Assembly (NCBI GenBank): GCA_037143175.1
Contig: JBAWZF010000008.1
Coordinates: forward strand, 18,859-82,858
From: a bacterium
Lineage (GTDB): Bacteria; Verrucomicrobiota; Kiritimatiellia; CAIKKV01; CAITUY01
Direction: 5' to 3'
DNA length: 64,000 nt
Positions 8,477-18,314 of this stretch are shown one piece after another. How positions within the stretch are numbered: the stretch's first letter is position 1; each line of letters opens with the position of its first letter. Both the position numbers and the translations under genes were made by a program. Under the pieces are notes generated by a model. That model worked only from the letters and a program-made list of their open reading frames with translations. It had not been told where the DNA came from and searched no databases.

Positions 8477-10135
8477 ATGGATGAACATAAAGAGGCGGAA
8501 GGAAAAGCAAATAATTATCCGGTCTCCAGATTTGACCGGCGAAGGCGGAATTTGTCCAGGGCTAACGCCAGTGACCGGCGTCAGTTTTTGAGGTATCTGG
8601 CGTCGTTTGCAGTGACTGTGCAATATACACCCGCGCAGGGGGATCCGCAGGTGATGACCGCCACTGTGATAGACATCTCAGAGGGGGGGGTGATGTTGGA
8701 GGGTCTCGATATTCCTGATAGAGTGTCCGAGGTCGTGCTGGAGTTTTCGATTCCGCAGGGTGTCATGCCGGAGCAATTCATTCAGGGGGAATGGAAATCC
8801 AAGGCCACGGTACGTTATCGGCATCCTTCGGGTAATAAATATGGCATTGAGTTTGAAGAACCGCTGGGCATTCGATTAGCGCGAACGACCTGGGCGCGGT
8901 TGCGTTGGAGTGCGGTGATGTTTTTCATTTTTGTGATCAGCATTGTGCTGCTCATGAAATATGAGAACCTCTATCTCTTCTGGCTTGATGTGCCTATTTT
9001 CCTCTACAGCATCCTGGTGGCGAGCTATCTAATCACGCGATTCATTTTTGCCTCGTTCTACCGGCGGCACAAACCGTTAAAAGATTTGCCTAAAATCACT
9101 GTTATTGCGCCTGTTTTCAATGAGCGTGAGCATGTGGGGCGTATGATCGCCCAGGTGATGGAATCGGCCTATCCTGTTGACCGGATGCAGTTCATTGTGA
9201 TCAATGATGGCAGCACGGATGGGACGGAGAAATCCATTGAAGAAGCCAGGATTAAATATCCCGAGGTGGAAGTCATTACGCATACGAAATCGCTCGGCAA
9301 GCGGCATGGGATGTCGGCTGGGGCAGAGCGGGCAACGGGGGATTTTCTGATTTTCATTGATTCTGACAGTTTTCTGGCGCCGGAGGCGTTAAGGAATCTG
9401 TTGAAGCCGTTTGCGGATCCGGAAGTTGCGGCTGTTACCGGGCATTGTGATGTTGAGAATATCTGGACCAACACCCTGACGCGGATGCAGGCGGTGCGGT
9501 ATTATATTGCCTTCAAGGTGATGAAGGCGGCTGAAAGTGTTTTTGATTCTGTCACCTGCCTCTCGGGCCCGCTGGCGGCGTATCGCAAAGAGCTCTTCAT
9601 GTCGGTGCGCGAGGAATGGCTGAATCAAACCTTTTGGGGAAAGCCGGCCACCTTTGGAGATGACCGGAGCCTGACCAATTCATTGTTGATGCGGGGACTC
9701 AAGGTTGTGTATGCGGACGATGCGATTACCACAACGATTGTCCCGGATGACCATCGGACATTCTTACGCCAGCAGATGCGCTGGAAACGGTCCTGGTTCA
9801 GGGAAACCCTGCGCGGGTGTGGGTTTATGTGGAAGCGCCCCCCCCTGATGTCCATCTCGTTCTATCTCGGGTTTATACTGCCACTACTAGGGCCGGCGAT
9901 CGTGCTGAGGTCGTTGCTCTATGTGCCGTTGCTTCAACACCGGTCGCCGATCATCTATATTCTGGGGGTGTTTTTGATGAGTTGCCTGATGAGCTGTACC
10001 TATCTTTTCTTAAAGCGATCCCGGCTGTGGTTCTATGGGATTCTGTTTTGTTTCTATTATATGTTTGTACTGATCTGGCAGCTGCCGTGGGCGGTATTGA
10101 CGTTTTCGCGTACCTTGTGGGGGACCCGAAATTAA
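8477..10135 (+). CDS. PilZ-domain processive glycosyltransferase (GT2), exopolysaccharide synthase
   Basis: 552 residues from the ATG at 8477. A PilZ domain fills about residues 30-130 and carries both c-di-GMP-binding signatures: RxxxR (RRQFLR, about 35-39) and DxSxxG (DISEGG, about 66-71). Two transmembrane segments follow (about 140-185). The GT2 catalytic domain has INDGSTDGTE, IDSDS, GDD and a Q/RxxRW-type motif (QQMRWKRSW). C-terminal membrane helices complete a BcsA/PgaC/HasA-like synthase that polymerises and extrudes glycan. An N-terminal PilZ differs from BcsA, where PilZ is C-terminal. It heads a three-gene operon. The sugar is not predictable. Confidence 0.9.
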   Translation: MDEHKEAEGKANNYPVSRFDRRRRNLSRANASDRRQFLRYLASFAVTVQYTPAQGDPQVMTATVIDISEGGVMLEGLDIPDRVSEVVLEFSIPQGVMPEQFIQGEWKSKATVRYRHPSGNKYGIEFEEPLGIRLARTTWARLRWSAVMFFIFVISIVLLMKYENLYLFWLDVPIFLYSILVASYLITRFIFASFYRRHKPLKDLPKITVIAPVFNEREHVGRMIAQVMESAYPVDRMQFIVINDGSTDGTEKSIEEARIKYPEVEVITHTKSLGKRHGMSAGAERATGDFLIFIDSDSFLAPEALRNLLKPFADPEVAAVTGHCDVENIWTNTLTRMQAVRYYIAFKVMKAAESVFDSVTCLSGPLAAYRKELFMSVREEWLNQTFWGKPATFGDDRSLTNSLLMRGLKVVYADDAITTTIVPDDHRTFLRQQMRWKRSWFRETLRGCGFMWKRPPLMSISFYLGFILPLLGPAIVLRSLLYVPLLQHRSPIIYILGVFLMSCLMSCTYLFLKRSRLWFYGILFCFYYMFVLIWQLPWAVLTFSRTLWGTRN

Positions 10136-10198
10136 CCGCATACGACGCCATGGCGACACCGGAGTCGGATTGTTATCTGGACGAATGGGGTATGAATC

Positions 10199-12127
10199 AT
10201 GAAACGAGTACTGAATTTCCTTCAATGGTTTGTCTTTGCAGGGCTGGTGGTGGGTATCCTCTGGACTGTGCTCAGGCCTTCACCTCCGTTGGATTACACG
10301 CCTGAGTTCTGGTCCAATTGGGATGGGTTTATGGCGATTTCATACGCAGGGGTAACCCGTGATGAAAATACCATCTATCCCTCGTCCAAGACCTTACGTT
10401 CGCATTTAGAGGCTTTACAAGCGGCAGGATATCGCACCATTACGACGGAGGATGCACTTGCTTTTTTGGAGGGGCGCGCCCCGTTGCCCGATAAGGCGGT
10501 GCTCATTCTTTTTGAGGGGGCTCGTAAGGAAACTTTTATCCGTGCTCATCCGGTTCTGCGCAAGTTCGGGATGCGGGCCACCCTGTGTGTGCCCACGTCC
10601 TCCATGGAGAGTTGGGACGAGTCCTGCCTCAAGAACGGGGATATCCGGAAAATTGTCGCCATGCCGCAGTGGGGGATTGCCAGTATGGGAGGTAATACGA
10701 TTGAACTGCAGGTGACTTCCGAGGGGCGCAAGGATCACTTCTTGAGTACCCGGAAATGGATTTCCCGAGAGAAACGGATGGAGACGGACGATGAATTCAG
10801 CGCCAGAATCAAGGAGGACTACCGCGTATCAGCGGAGGTGTTGGCGAAGTTGAACGGGAGTCCGGTGTTAGCGTATGTGTATCCCTATGCCGATGATGGC
10901 CGTCGTGCCGGTGTTGAGCCTCTGGCTGGAGAGGTTAATTATTCCGGGGTGAATGCGCATTATCGGATGGCCTTTGTCCTTGCCTCAAACCCGTTTAATC
11001 CGCCGGGTCGGAACCCCTATGCATTAACCCGGCTCAGAGTGAATGGAGACTGGTCGGCGGCACAGGTGTTGACGGCCCTCCGCCGCGCCCAGCCATTGGC
11101 TGCGCGTGTGGTGGAGGTGGGGTCAAGTGACCGGTGGAATCTGTTTGGTCGGGCCCGGATCCTGAATGATACGTTGAGGCTCGATGATGAAGATGCGGCA
11201 TGGATTCGGGGGAGCGACCTGTGGACCGATGCCCGGATTTCCGCCGATATCCGGCGTGCGCCGCACTCGATTGCGGTCTGTTATGCCCGGATGTTAAGTC
11301 CTTCAGAATGCCTGCGGCTATCCATGGATGACAAGGCCATCCGATTGCAGGAATCCCGTAACGGAGTGCCCGTGACCCTGAAGGCCGTTTCAACACCCAC
11401 GGGAGAGGTGATCCGGTTGGAGTGGAGGGTAAAAGGGCTTCGCGCCTGGTTGGTCGTGAATGATGTCCCGGCCTTCGGTCCTGTTCCGTTGTCTGTTCCC
11501 CGTGCCTCGGGGGTGATCGGGTTTGAGAGTCGTGGGGGAGCCGTTTCGCTAACGAATTTGAAGGTGAAGCCCCTGCGCCGGCAGGGCGTGGTGGCAAATT
11601 CCTGGGCGGGTCTTCCTCCCGATCAGCGTGCTCAGATCACTGATTACATTGTGCCCTTTCCCCTGTTGGGTGAGGCGGTGACGGGGCAGCAATGCCTCGA
11701 CTGTATTCAGGCCGTTGCGGAAGGGGCTGAGGTTTGGCCGATTCTTATGACGGCGACCAATGGGGAGATGCCTGCCACGCAGGTAGAAGCGATGGTGACG
11801 CGATTTATCCACCAGGATCTTCGCCCCTTTATTAAGGGTTTTGTAGTGAATTCGGCTCAAGCAGAATGGATTGAGCCGCTTCGAGCCCAGGGTTTTGGGA
11901 TTATGCATCGCGTGAAAAATGAGGAGCGGATGCCGCTTTCTGTGACCAATCAGATGGATCATGTATGGTTGGATATGACGGGCACGAATTCATTGCGGGT
12001 GGCCGCAGAATTTTTGCGGCGTCATCCGCCCACCCAGTTAGTGGTGGGTGATGAGCGGGTTGTCCGCCAGTTTCCGCGGGTAGATCAAATTATGGTGTGG
12101 CCTGAAGAAGAAGGAAAGAACCCATGA
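10199..12127 (+). CDS. Membrane-anchored degenerate NodB-like polysaccharide deacetylase protein
   Basis: 642 residues with one N-terminal transmembrane anchor (about 7-25). Residues ~40-270 follow the order of polysaccharide deacetylases such as PgaB. However, where the family has FDDG this protein has LILFEGARK, and the metal-binding H(S/T)xxxH region (WGIASMGGNTIEL) has no histidines, so it looks catalytically dead. The later YPYADDG resembles the RxPYG loop. A beta-sandwich-like region (about 310-460) and a C-terminal alpha/beta domain follow. It lies between the synthase and the TPR/barrel exporter; its stop overlaps the next start (ATGA). Likely a periplasmic glycan-binding or scaffold factor. 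Confidence 0.7.
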   Translation: MKRVLNFLQWFVFAGLVVGILWTVLRPSPPLDYTPEFWSNWDGFMAISYAGVTRDENTIYPSSKTLRSHLEALQAAGYRTITTEDALAFLEGRAPLPDKAVLILFEGARKETFIRAHPVLRKFGMRATLCVPTSSMESWDESCLKNGDIRKIVAMPQWGIASMGGNTIELQVTSEGRKDHFLSTRKWISREKRMETDDEFSARIKEDYRVSAEVLAKLNGSPVLAYVYPYADDGRRAGVEPLAGEVNYSGVNAHYRMAFVLASNPFNPPGRNPYALTRLRVNGDWSAAQVLTALRRAQPLAARVVEVGSSDRWNLFGRARILNDTLRLDDEDAAWIRGSDLWTDARISADIRRAPHSIAVCYARMLSPSECLRLSMDDKAIRLQESRNGVPVTLKAVSTPTGEVIRLEWRVKGLRAWLVVNDVPAFGPVPLSVPRASGVIGFESRGGAVSLTNLKVKPLRRQGVVANSWAGLPPDQRAQITDYIVPFPLLGEAVTGQQCLDCIQAVAEGAEVWPILMTATNGEMPATQVEAMVTRFIHQDLRPFIKGFVVNSAQAEWIEPLRAQGFGIMHRVKNEERMPLSVTNQMDHVWLDMTGTNSLRVAAEFLRRHPPTQLVVGDERVVRQFPRVDQIMVWPEEEGKNP

Positions 12128-15100
12128 AAATGTTCGGATTCCTGATGGTGACTGTTGCGATGTTAAGCTGTCGTTCTGGAGTTGCAGAGACCGCTTATGA
12201 GCCGGACATGGCGCAATGGTCGGTGGTGAAAATCGTTCAGGTGGGGCGCGATGCCATGGCCGCCGGGGATAAGGCAAAAGCCAGATCGTTGGCGGAAATA
12301 GCCGTTGCGCGGGACTCGGGATATGCAGAGGGGTGGAAATTGCTAGGCACCCTTCGGTTGCAAGCGGGTGATACCAATACCGCCGCTCAGGCGTTTCGAA
12401 CCGCCTTGCTGATCGCACCCCGGGATCCTGTGATCAATCGGGAATTGGCCTGGCTGCTCTGGAATGAAGATCGCGAGAAGGCGCTGGCGAACCTTGATGT
12501 GCTGGTTCAGGCAAATCTGGGGGACCGTGATGCCGTTATCACGCGCGTCCTTAGTCAACTGGCTGAGACGGGGAATGAGACCAAGGCGCTGGAGTTGTAT
12601 AAGCGCTGGAAGCCCGGCTTCACCGTGAGCGAATTGGGGGTCACCCTTTTCAAGGGGGGGCGGCGTCTGGCGGCAGTTGCCTTTCTGGAGGCAGCCTGGG
12701 AGGTGGGTGACAATCGCGCCGGAGTGGCTCTCTATCTTGCCAGTATCGACAGCCGGCGGGGAAAATGGAGCCGTATGAATGCCTGTCTGAAATTGGTCAT
12801 GGACCAGGCTCCCGGATCCTTAAATGAGGAGCAGGTTGAATTGCTTTGGGATTGCATGCTCGCGGTGAAGGTTGATGCTGCGAGTGAAGGTATTTGGCGG
12901 CAGTTGGTTGCTCGTTATCCCGCTGAGCAGGAGAAGCGTGTGGCCTTGGCCGACCGTTTTGAGAAAGCGGCCGCCTCCGCACGGCGCCGGAACGATGGGG
13001 TAACAGCATCGTTTTTATATAGCCAGACTATGAAACTGGATCCCAACCGTATCAGTTGGGCCGACTGGAGTTTATTGGAGGAGCAGGCGGGCAAGCCTGA
13101 GGCGGTGAGTGCCAGTTTGGCCGCGTTATTGCCTCGCGCTTTAAACCCGGCGGTGCGGGATGGCATGACAGCGCGGATGGCTCATTATCAGGGCGATCTT
13201 GAGGCCGCCGTGCAGGGATATCGCAAAAGTCTGGCCGTTTCCCCGGATCAATTGGTGCTCCGGGTATTTCTGGTAAGGGACCTTTTGGCAAGCAGCAAAC
13301 TGGAAGAGGCACGCCGTGAACTTAAGGCCATTGATTCGCTGGGGAAAGAAACATTCGGGCGAACCCAGAAGGATCTGGCTGAATTTTGGTTTGAGGTGGG
13401 GGATATCCCTAGAGCGAATGCGCTTGATCGAACCCTGTTGACCCAGAAATCCAAGGCTCTCATGGCGGAGAATGAGCTGGAGGCTGCGTATGCAGTGGCG
13501 GTGCTGGCTGTCACCAATGATGTGGAAAATGCGGAGGCATGGTTGCAGTTCGGGACCGTACAGGCGCGGCGCCAGCAATATACCGAGTCAAAAGCGGCAT
13601 TGGAAAAGTCCATCATTCTCAAACCTGGTAATGTGAATACCTTTCATGAATTAGGGTGGACACTCTGGGCACTTGGCGAAAAAACGAATGCCTGTTCGGC
13701 GTGGGGAAAAGCCCTGGATCAGGGGGTGCCAGATCGTGTGCGGTTTGTGCGTCAGATTGTGGGGCGCATGGCGGAGGAAGGTCAGAAAGATCTGGCACTT
13801 GAGCGGCATGCGCAGTGGTTGCCTGAGACAACCCCGTTGGCTGCCGGGATGGATTTTTTTAAAGGCGGACGCATGAAGGCGGCGGAACCATTCCTCGTCA
13901 GGGCCTGGGAGACGGGTGCAGATCGGGAGTGGACTGGACTCTACTTGGGATCTGCCCGGGCCTTGAACGGAGTGGTGGCGGGAACCCCTCAATATTTCAC
14001 TGCATTCATTGCCTCCGGTGTTGCCACGGCGGCGCCAGCGGATGTGGCACTTGTTGTTGACGCATTGCGGGTCTGTTCTGGAATTCCTGGTGCGGTGGAG
14101 ACGCTCGATTCACTCGCAGTCGCCCTGACAAATCGGCCAGATCAGGGCGTGCGTGTGACGGATCTCTATTTTGCCTATGGGCACGATGAAACGCAACGTG
14201 CCAATTTGTCGGCGGCACTAGGCTTATATGAAAAGGGATTGGAGCGGGATCCCAACCGGTTGATATGGCCGCTGGCATGGAAATTAAGCCAGCGGTTGAA
14301 TGATGAGCCCCGCGGGTTTCTCTTGCTGAGCAATTTGCTGGATCATACGACGTCGGTGGCCGTACGTTTGGGGGTGACGGGAAAACAGTCGGAAATAAAG
14401 GGAGATTTCGCGGCCGCCATTACGGCCTATCAGGCCAGCGTGGATGCCGAGCCGGGGCAGGCAGATATCCATAAATTCATTTTTGATTGTGGAGTCCAGC
14501 TTGGAGATTTTGAGCGGGCCCGACGGGAAGCAGACTGGATGGCACTGCGGGTAGATGAAGGGGCGGCCCTGTTACGGGATACCATGGCCCTGATGTGGAC
14601 TGATCTGGGCGAGGATGAAAAAGCGCTGGAGGTTTGGCAATTCCTGCATCTAACCTTCCCTGACGTGCCCTACTATGCCACAGAAATGGCCATGGCCCAA
14701 TATCGTACCGGCAAAGGCGCGGCGGCTGTAGAGACCTTGGTGGAGAGTCTGGGACGCAGCCCGACAGTTCTCGGTTACGAATCCCTGGTCCAAATCCTTG
14801 CCGCATTAGGGCGCCCGGCTGACGCGGTCCTTAAGGCGCAGGAGGGGTTGAGCTTTGCGGGCTCTTCCTCGCTCCGGCAGAGTCTTGCCGAAAATCTTGA
14901 AATGATTGCGACAGCAGAGGCGCCCACCGCCACGGTCGCCGCTGCCCAGGCATGTGTGGTGGATGATCCGGGCTCCACATCTCAATCGTTGTTATTAGGG
15001 CGTTCGTTGGTCGCTTGTGGCCGTAGTGAAGAGGCGATGGATCACCATCAGGCGCTTTTGGGGCGCAACCCCTTGTTGGCGCCAAGCCTGGTTTTCCTCC

Positions 15101-17109
15101 GGGATCAGGAGTTGGTGGCACGACGGCCCCGCCATGCCATTCCCTATGCGGAGCGGTTGGCCAAAGCCCGGCCTTGGGATGATATGGCCGTGCGGCGTTA
15201 TGCCATGACTCTCGCAGAGGCGGATGGATTTTCCCGAGCCATACGGATGCTGGAACCGTTGGCGGGGCGTGATGAGAAATCCGTGACGGCACTATTGCTC
15301 TATGGGGATACGACTGTGCATGCTTATCCCGGACGGAATACGACCGCACAAATCGGTTCGCATATTGCCTGTCTGGCGTCCAATGGCTACAGTTTTGTCA
15401 CCAAAATGCCGGCGGATCCGCCGAAGGGAAAAACCGTGATGATCCTATTGGTCCAGCCTGACCGCGCCGTTGTGGAGGCGGTGGACGTCATCCTTCAAAA
15501 ATATCAAGCCTCTGCTGTGATGGTGGTGGATCCGCGTAGCTTGAAAACAGCGCTGCCCCGGATGGCGTCTCCTCAACGTTTGGCCGAGTTACGGCGGACA
15601 GGCCGGTGGCAGATAGGTGTGACGTGTCCGGATTTGGGCGCGGCGGTTGTCCGTGCGGACGGGGTTAAGGGGAATCCGCTTACGCATCGTATCTTGATCA
15701 AGGGTGAACAGGAAACGATGGAATCCATGAGGGAGCGTGTGACTGGCATTTTGTCCGGTGCTGCTGCAAATGTGGGCGAAGGCAAGGCGCCTGTGTTTTA
15801 TTATCCGGGTGGAGATTATGGTCAGCTGTCTTTGGATACCGACCCTGCCGCCATGGAGGCGCTTTCAAATGCCGTGAGTCGGTCATTTACAACGGCATTT
15901 TGCAGAGATGATAATGGGTTTGTCTCGAGTCTGCCGGATCCCTTAAGGATCCCTGTCAAAGCGGTTCCGCCCTCCTGGGATTTGACGGCTTTGGAAAATC
16001 ACATTTTGCAGGGAAACTCGGTTGTGCGTGCCCGGCTTGAATTGGCCAAACTGTATTACTGGCACGGGCAATGTGAGGTGGCGTCCCACTGGTTCCGGAA
16101 AGCTGCCGAGGCGGGGGCGAATCCCTTTGAGGTGACCTTCAATCAAGGGGCGAATGCCGCCATCGAAGGGGATCTGGCGCAGGCCCTTGAAAAATCCCGC
16201 GAGGCGGTCAAGCTGGCGCCGGCGGATGACCCGCGGCCTGCGGTCCTCTTGGAGAAAGTTACGAATATGCGGCGCCCGACTGCGACACTCGATGCGACCG
16301 CCTGGTGGGATAATGAGGATCGGAGTTATTGGGCGGCAGGCCTCAGCGGTGAGGGGCCGATACGGGATTGGCTACGATGGGAAGCGGGGCTCAAGCGCCA
16401 CAACTGGGAACAGAAGGGGAACGGCCATGAGCGGGCCACATCTGAAGATCTTGGGTTCCTTGCCTATATCGCCCCTGAGGTCTGGCTGGAGGCCGGTTTT
16501 CAGGAGTGGTTGATGGATACCCTGCCGGACGAGACCGGGTGGCGGGCACGACTACGCTTGCCGAATCCATGGCTTAAAGGGTATGTGAGTCTCATCAGCC
16601 GCATGGAAATGATGGAAACCGTTGAGGCCTTGCGCAAGGGGATCACCTCACACCGCGAAGGGGTGGAAACCTATTCCCGCCTGTATGATTTCTGGGATTG
16701 TTTTGCCGATCTTTCGCTGACTCAGCGTAGTGATGGTAATGACACCTGGTGGGGTAATGTGAGGTTTCTCCGGCGTTTGAAAGAGACTCCCTACATCGGG
16801 GTGGGCTATGCCGGAAGGTTTGCTGACAGTACGACGGACGTTCCTGAATATTGGTCGCCCACCGAGTTGCAGCAGCATCAGGTCTATGCGGCGCTACAGG
16901 GAACGGGAGTCAAGTGGGGCGGACAGTTGAGTGGGCAGGCCGGTTATGCCAAGGAGCGTGGTACGGCGTGGCGCTATGTGGTTGGCGGTAAAGTGAGTGG
17001 GATCTATAAAATGACCCAGCGCTTGAACCTCGGCGCCAACTTCCAGTATCAGGAAGGGCCAATCTATAACCGTACAACCGTTGAGGCCTATCTGAATCTC
17101 CGGTGGTAG
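12124..17109 (+). CDS. Giant TPR / NodB-like / outer-membrane beta-barrel exopolysaccharide export protein
   Basis: 1661 residues. A signal peptide (residues 1-21) is followed by about 1000 residues of TPR repeats (for example AWLQFGTVQARRQQYTESKA and AEGWKLLGTLRLQAGDTNTA). Residues ~1070-1300 form a second degenerate NodB-like region (FYYPGGDYGQLSLD). A short TPR pair follows, then a C-terminal beta-barrel (about 1390-1661) ending in a Trp (TTVEAYLNLRW), as outer-membrane proteins do. TPR plus barrel is the PgaA/BcsC architecture for glycan export. Fusion with a NodB-like module is unusual. The start overlaps the upstream gene by four bases. It probably forms the outer-membrane exit for the polymer made by the GT2 synthase. 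Confidence 0.8.
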   Translation: MKMFGFLMVTVAMLSCRSGVAETAYEPDMAQWSVVKIVQVGRDAMAAGDKAKARSLAEIAVARDSGYAEGWKLLGTLRLQAGDTNTAAQAFRTALLIAPRDPVINRELAWLLWNEDREKALANLDVLVQANLGDRDAVITRVLSQLAETGNETKALELYKRWKPGFTVSELGVTLFKGGRRLAAVAFLEAAWEVGDNRAGVALYLASIDSRRGKWSRMNACLKLVMDQAPGSLNEEQVELLWDCMLAVKVDAASEGIWRQLVARYPAEQEKRVALADRFEKAAASARRRNDGVTASFLYSQTMKLDPNRISWADWSLLEEQAGKPEAVSASLAALLPRALNPAVRDGMTARMAHYQGDLEAAVQGYRKSLAVSPDQLVLRVFLVRDLLASSKLEEARRELKAIDSLGKETFGRTQKDLAEFWFEVGDIPRANALDRTLLTQKSKALMAENELEAAYAVAVLAVTNDVENAEAWLQFGTVQARRQQYTESKAALEKSIILKPGNVNTFHELGWTLWALGEKTNACSAWGKALDQGVPDRVRFVRQIVGRMAEEGQKDLALERHAQWLPETTPLAAGMDFFKGGRMKAAEPFLVRAWETGADREWTGLYLGSARALNGVVAGTPQYFTAFIASGVATAAPADVALVVDALRVCSGIPGAVETLDSLAVALTNRPDQGVRVTDLYFAYGHDETQRANLSAALGLYEKGLERDPNRLIWPLAWKLSQRLNDEPRGFLLLSNLLDHTTSVAVRLGVTGKQSEIKGDFAAAITAYQASVDAEPGQADIHKFIFDCGVQLGDFERARREADWMALRVDEGAALLRDTMALMWTDLGEDEKALEVWQFLHLTFPDVPYYATEMAMAQYRTGKGAAAVETLVESLGRSPTVLGYESLVQILAALGRPADAVLKAQEGLSFAGSSSLRQSLAENLEMIATAEAPTATVAAAQACVVDDPGSTSQSLLLGRSLVACGRSEEAMDHHQALLGRNPLLAPSLVFLRDQELVARRPRHAIPYAERLAKARPWDDMAVRRYAMTLAEADGFSRAIRMLEPLAGRDEKSVTALLLYGDTTVHAYPGRNTTAQIGSHIACLASNGYSFVTKMPADPPKGKTVMILLVQPDRAVVEAVDVILQKYQASAVMVVDPRSLKTALPRMASPQRLAELRRTGRWQIGVTCPDLGAAVVRADGVKGNPLTHRILIKGEQETMESMRERVTGILSGAAANVGEGKAPVFYYPGGDYGQLSLDTDPAAMEALSNAVSRSFTTAFCRDDNGFVSSLPDPLRIPVKAVPPSWDLTALENHILQGNSVVRARLELAKLYYWHGQCEVASHWFRKAAEAGANPFEVTFNQGANAAIEGDLAQALEKSREAVKLAPADDPRPAVLLEKVTNMRRPTATLDATAWWDNEDRSYWAAGLSGEGPIRDWLRWEAGLKRHNWEQKGNGHERATSEDLGFLAYIAPEVWLEAGFQEWLMDTLPDETGWRARLRLPNPWLKGYVSLISRMEMMETVEALRKGITSHREGVETYSRLYDFWDCFADLSLTQRSDGNDTWWGNVRFLRRLKETPYIGVGYAGRFADSTTDVPEYWSPTELQQHQVYAALQGTGVKWGGQLSGQAGYAKERGTAWRYVVGGKVSGIYKMTQRLNLGANFQYQEGPIYNRTTVEAYLNLRW

Positions 17110-17177
17110 TAACGATTGATGGCGATTCAATTCTGGATTTTGTTATAGTGCCCCTGCACGTTGCGAAAGGGATCATT

Positions 17178-18311
17178 ATGACATTTACTGAATTAGGATT
17201 ATTACCATCATTGGTAACAGCTTTGACAACCGAGAAGATCACCGACCCCATGCCTATTCAGGTCGAATCCCTGCCGGTGCTGCTGGCAGGAAAAAGCGCC
17301 TACCTTAATTCAGAAACGGGAACAGGGAAAACCCTCGCCTATCTTCTGCCATTATTTCAAAGGATTGATCCCGCTTTGGCGGCAACCCAGATGATCGTGG
17401 TGGTGCCAACCCATGAATTGGCCATCCAGATTCAGCGTCAAGCCGGAACGCTGGCGGTCAACTCAGGGTTGCCCATCCGTTCTGTGCTTCTGATTGGGGG
17501 AACCCAGATGCAGCGGCAAATCGATAAGCTCAAAAAGAAGCCGCAGGTAGTGATTGGCTCGCCGGGTCGAATCCGCGAGATGATTACCTTGAATAAGGTG
17601 AAGACCGGTTTAGTGAAGAGTGTCGTGCTGGATGAAGCGGATCGTCTGCTGAGTGCGGAAAGTCTGGCGTCAGTCCGGGCGATTGTAAAATTCACGCCCC
17701 CGAGCCGGCAGTTGGTTTTTGTGTCGGCAACAGAGCAGGTCGAAGCTACCCGTGAGGCCAATGCGATGGCCCCGGAGCTGGTGATGGTGCGGGCGGGCTC
17801 GGCGCGGGTGAACAGTGATATTGAGCATCTGTATCTCGTCTGTGAAGAGCGTGAAAAAGCTGACTGGTTGCGAAAACTGATCAGGGCCATGAACCCGGAG
17901 CGGTCGCTGGTTTTTGTCCATCGTAACGAGAGTGCCGAGGTGGTTGCCTCCAAGTTGGCTCATCACAAGGTCAAGGTCGCGGATTTACATGGCGCCTTTA
18001 CCAAGGAAGAACGTAAGAAAGCAATGGATGATTTTCGGGGAGATCGTGTGAATGTCATGATCGCCTCCGACGTGGCTGCACGCGGATTGGATATCAAGGG
18101 GGTGACGCACATCTTCAATTTCGACATACCCAGTGACAGCAAGGCCTATCTCCATCGGGTAGGGCGTACGGCGCGGGCCGGGGCCAAGGGGTGTGCCATC
18201 TCCCTGCTGACCGATCGTGATCTGCGTTTAGTGCGTCGCTTTGAGGAGGAGCTTGGCATCGTCATGACGCCGATTGTTCTGCGCGAGGGTGATGTCTTGA
18301 TCGATGCCTAG
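17178..18311 (+). CDS. DEAD-box RNA helicase
   Basis: 377-residue ATP-dependent RNA helicase, two RecA-like domains and almost no C-terminal tail. Motifs in order: Q motif (DPMPIQVESLP), Walker A (SETGTGKT), Ia (VPTHELAIQI), SPGR, DEAD (VLDEADRLL), SAT (FVSATEQ), and HRVGRTARAG. The ATG at 17178 is preferred because GAAAGGG precedes it and the protein then starts MTFTELGL, a normal DEAD-box N-terminus; a longer frame from 17103 overlaps the barrel gene. The closest functional class (RhlE/CsdA-like, ribosome or mRNA work) cannot be set. It converges on the chemosensory operon with three bases between stops. Confidence 0.93.
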   Translation: MTFTELGLLPSLVTALTTEKITDPMPIQVESLPVLLAGKSAYLNSETGTGKTLAYLLPLFQRIDPALAATQMIVVVPTHELAIQIQRQAGTLAVNSGLPIRSVLLIGGTQMQRQIDKLKKKPQVVIGSPGRIREMITLNKVKTGLVKSVVLDEADRLLSAESLASVRAIVKFTPPSRQLVFVSATEQVEATREANAMAPELVMVRAGSARVNSDIEHLYLVCEEREKADWLRKLIRAMNPERSLVFVHRNESAEVVASKLAHHKVKVADLHGAFTKEERKKAMDDFRGDRVNVMIASDVAARGLDIKGVTHIFNFDIPSDSKAYLHRVGRTARAGAKGCAISLLTDRDLRLVRRFEEELGIVMTPIVLREGDVLIDA

Positions 18312-18314
18312 ACG

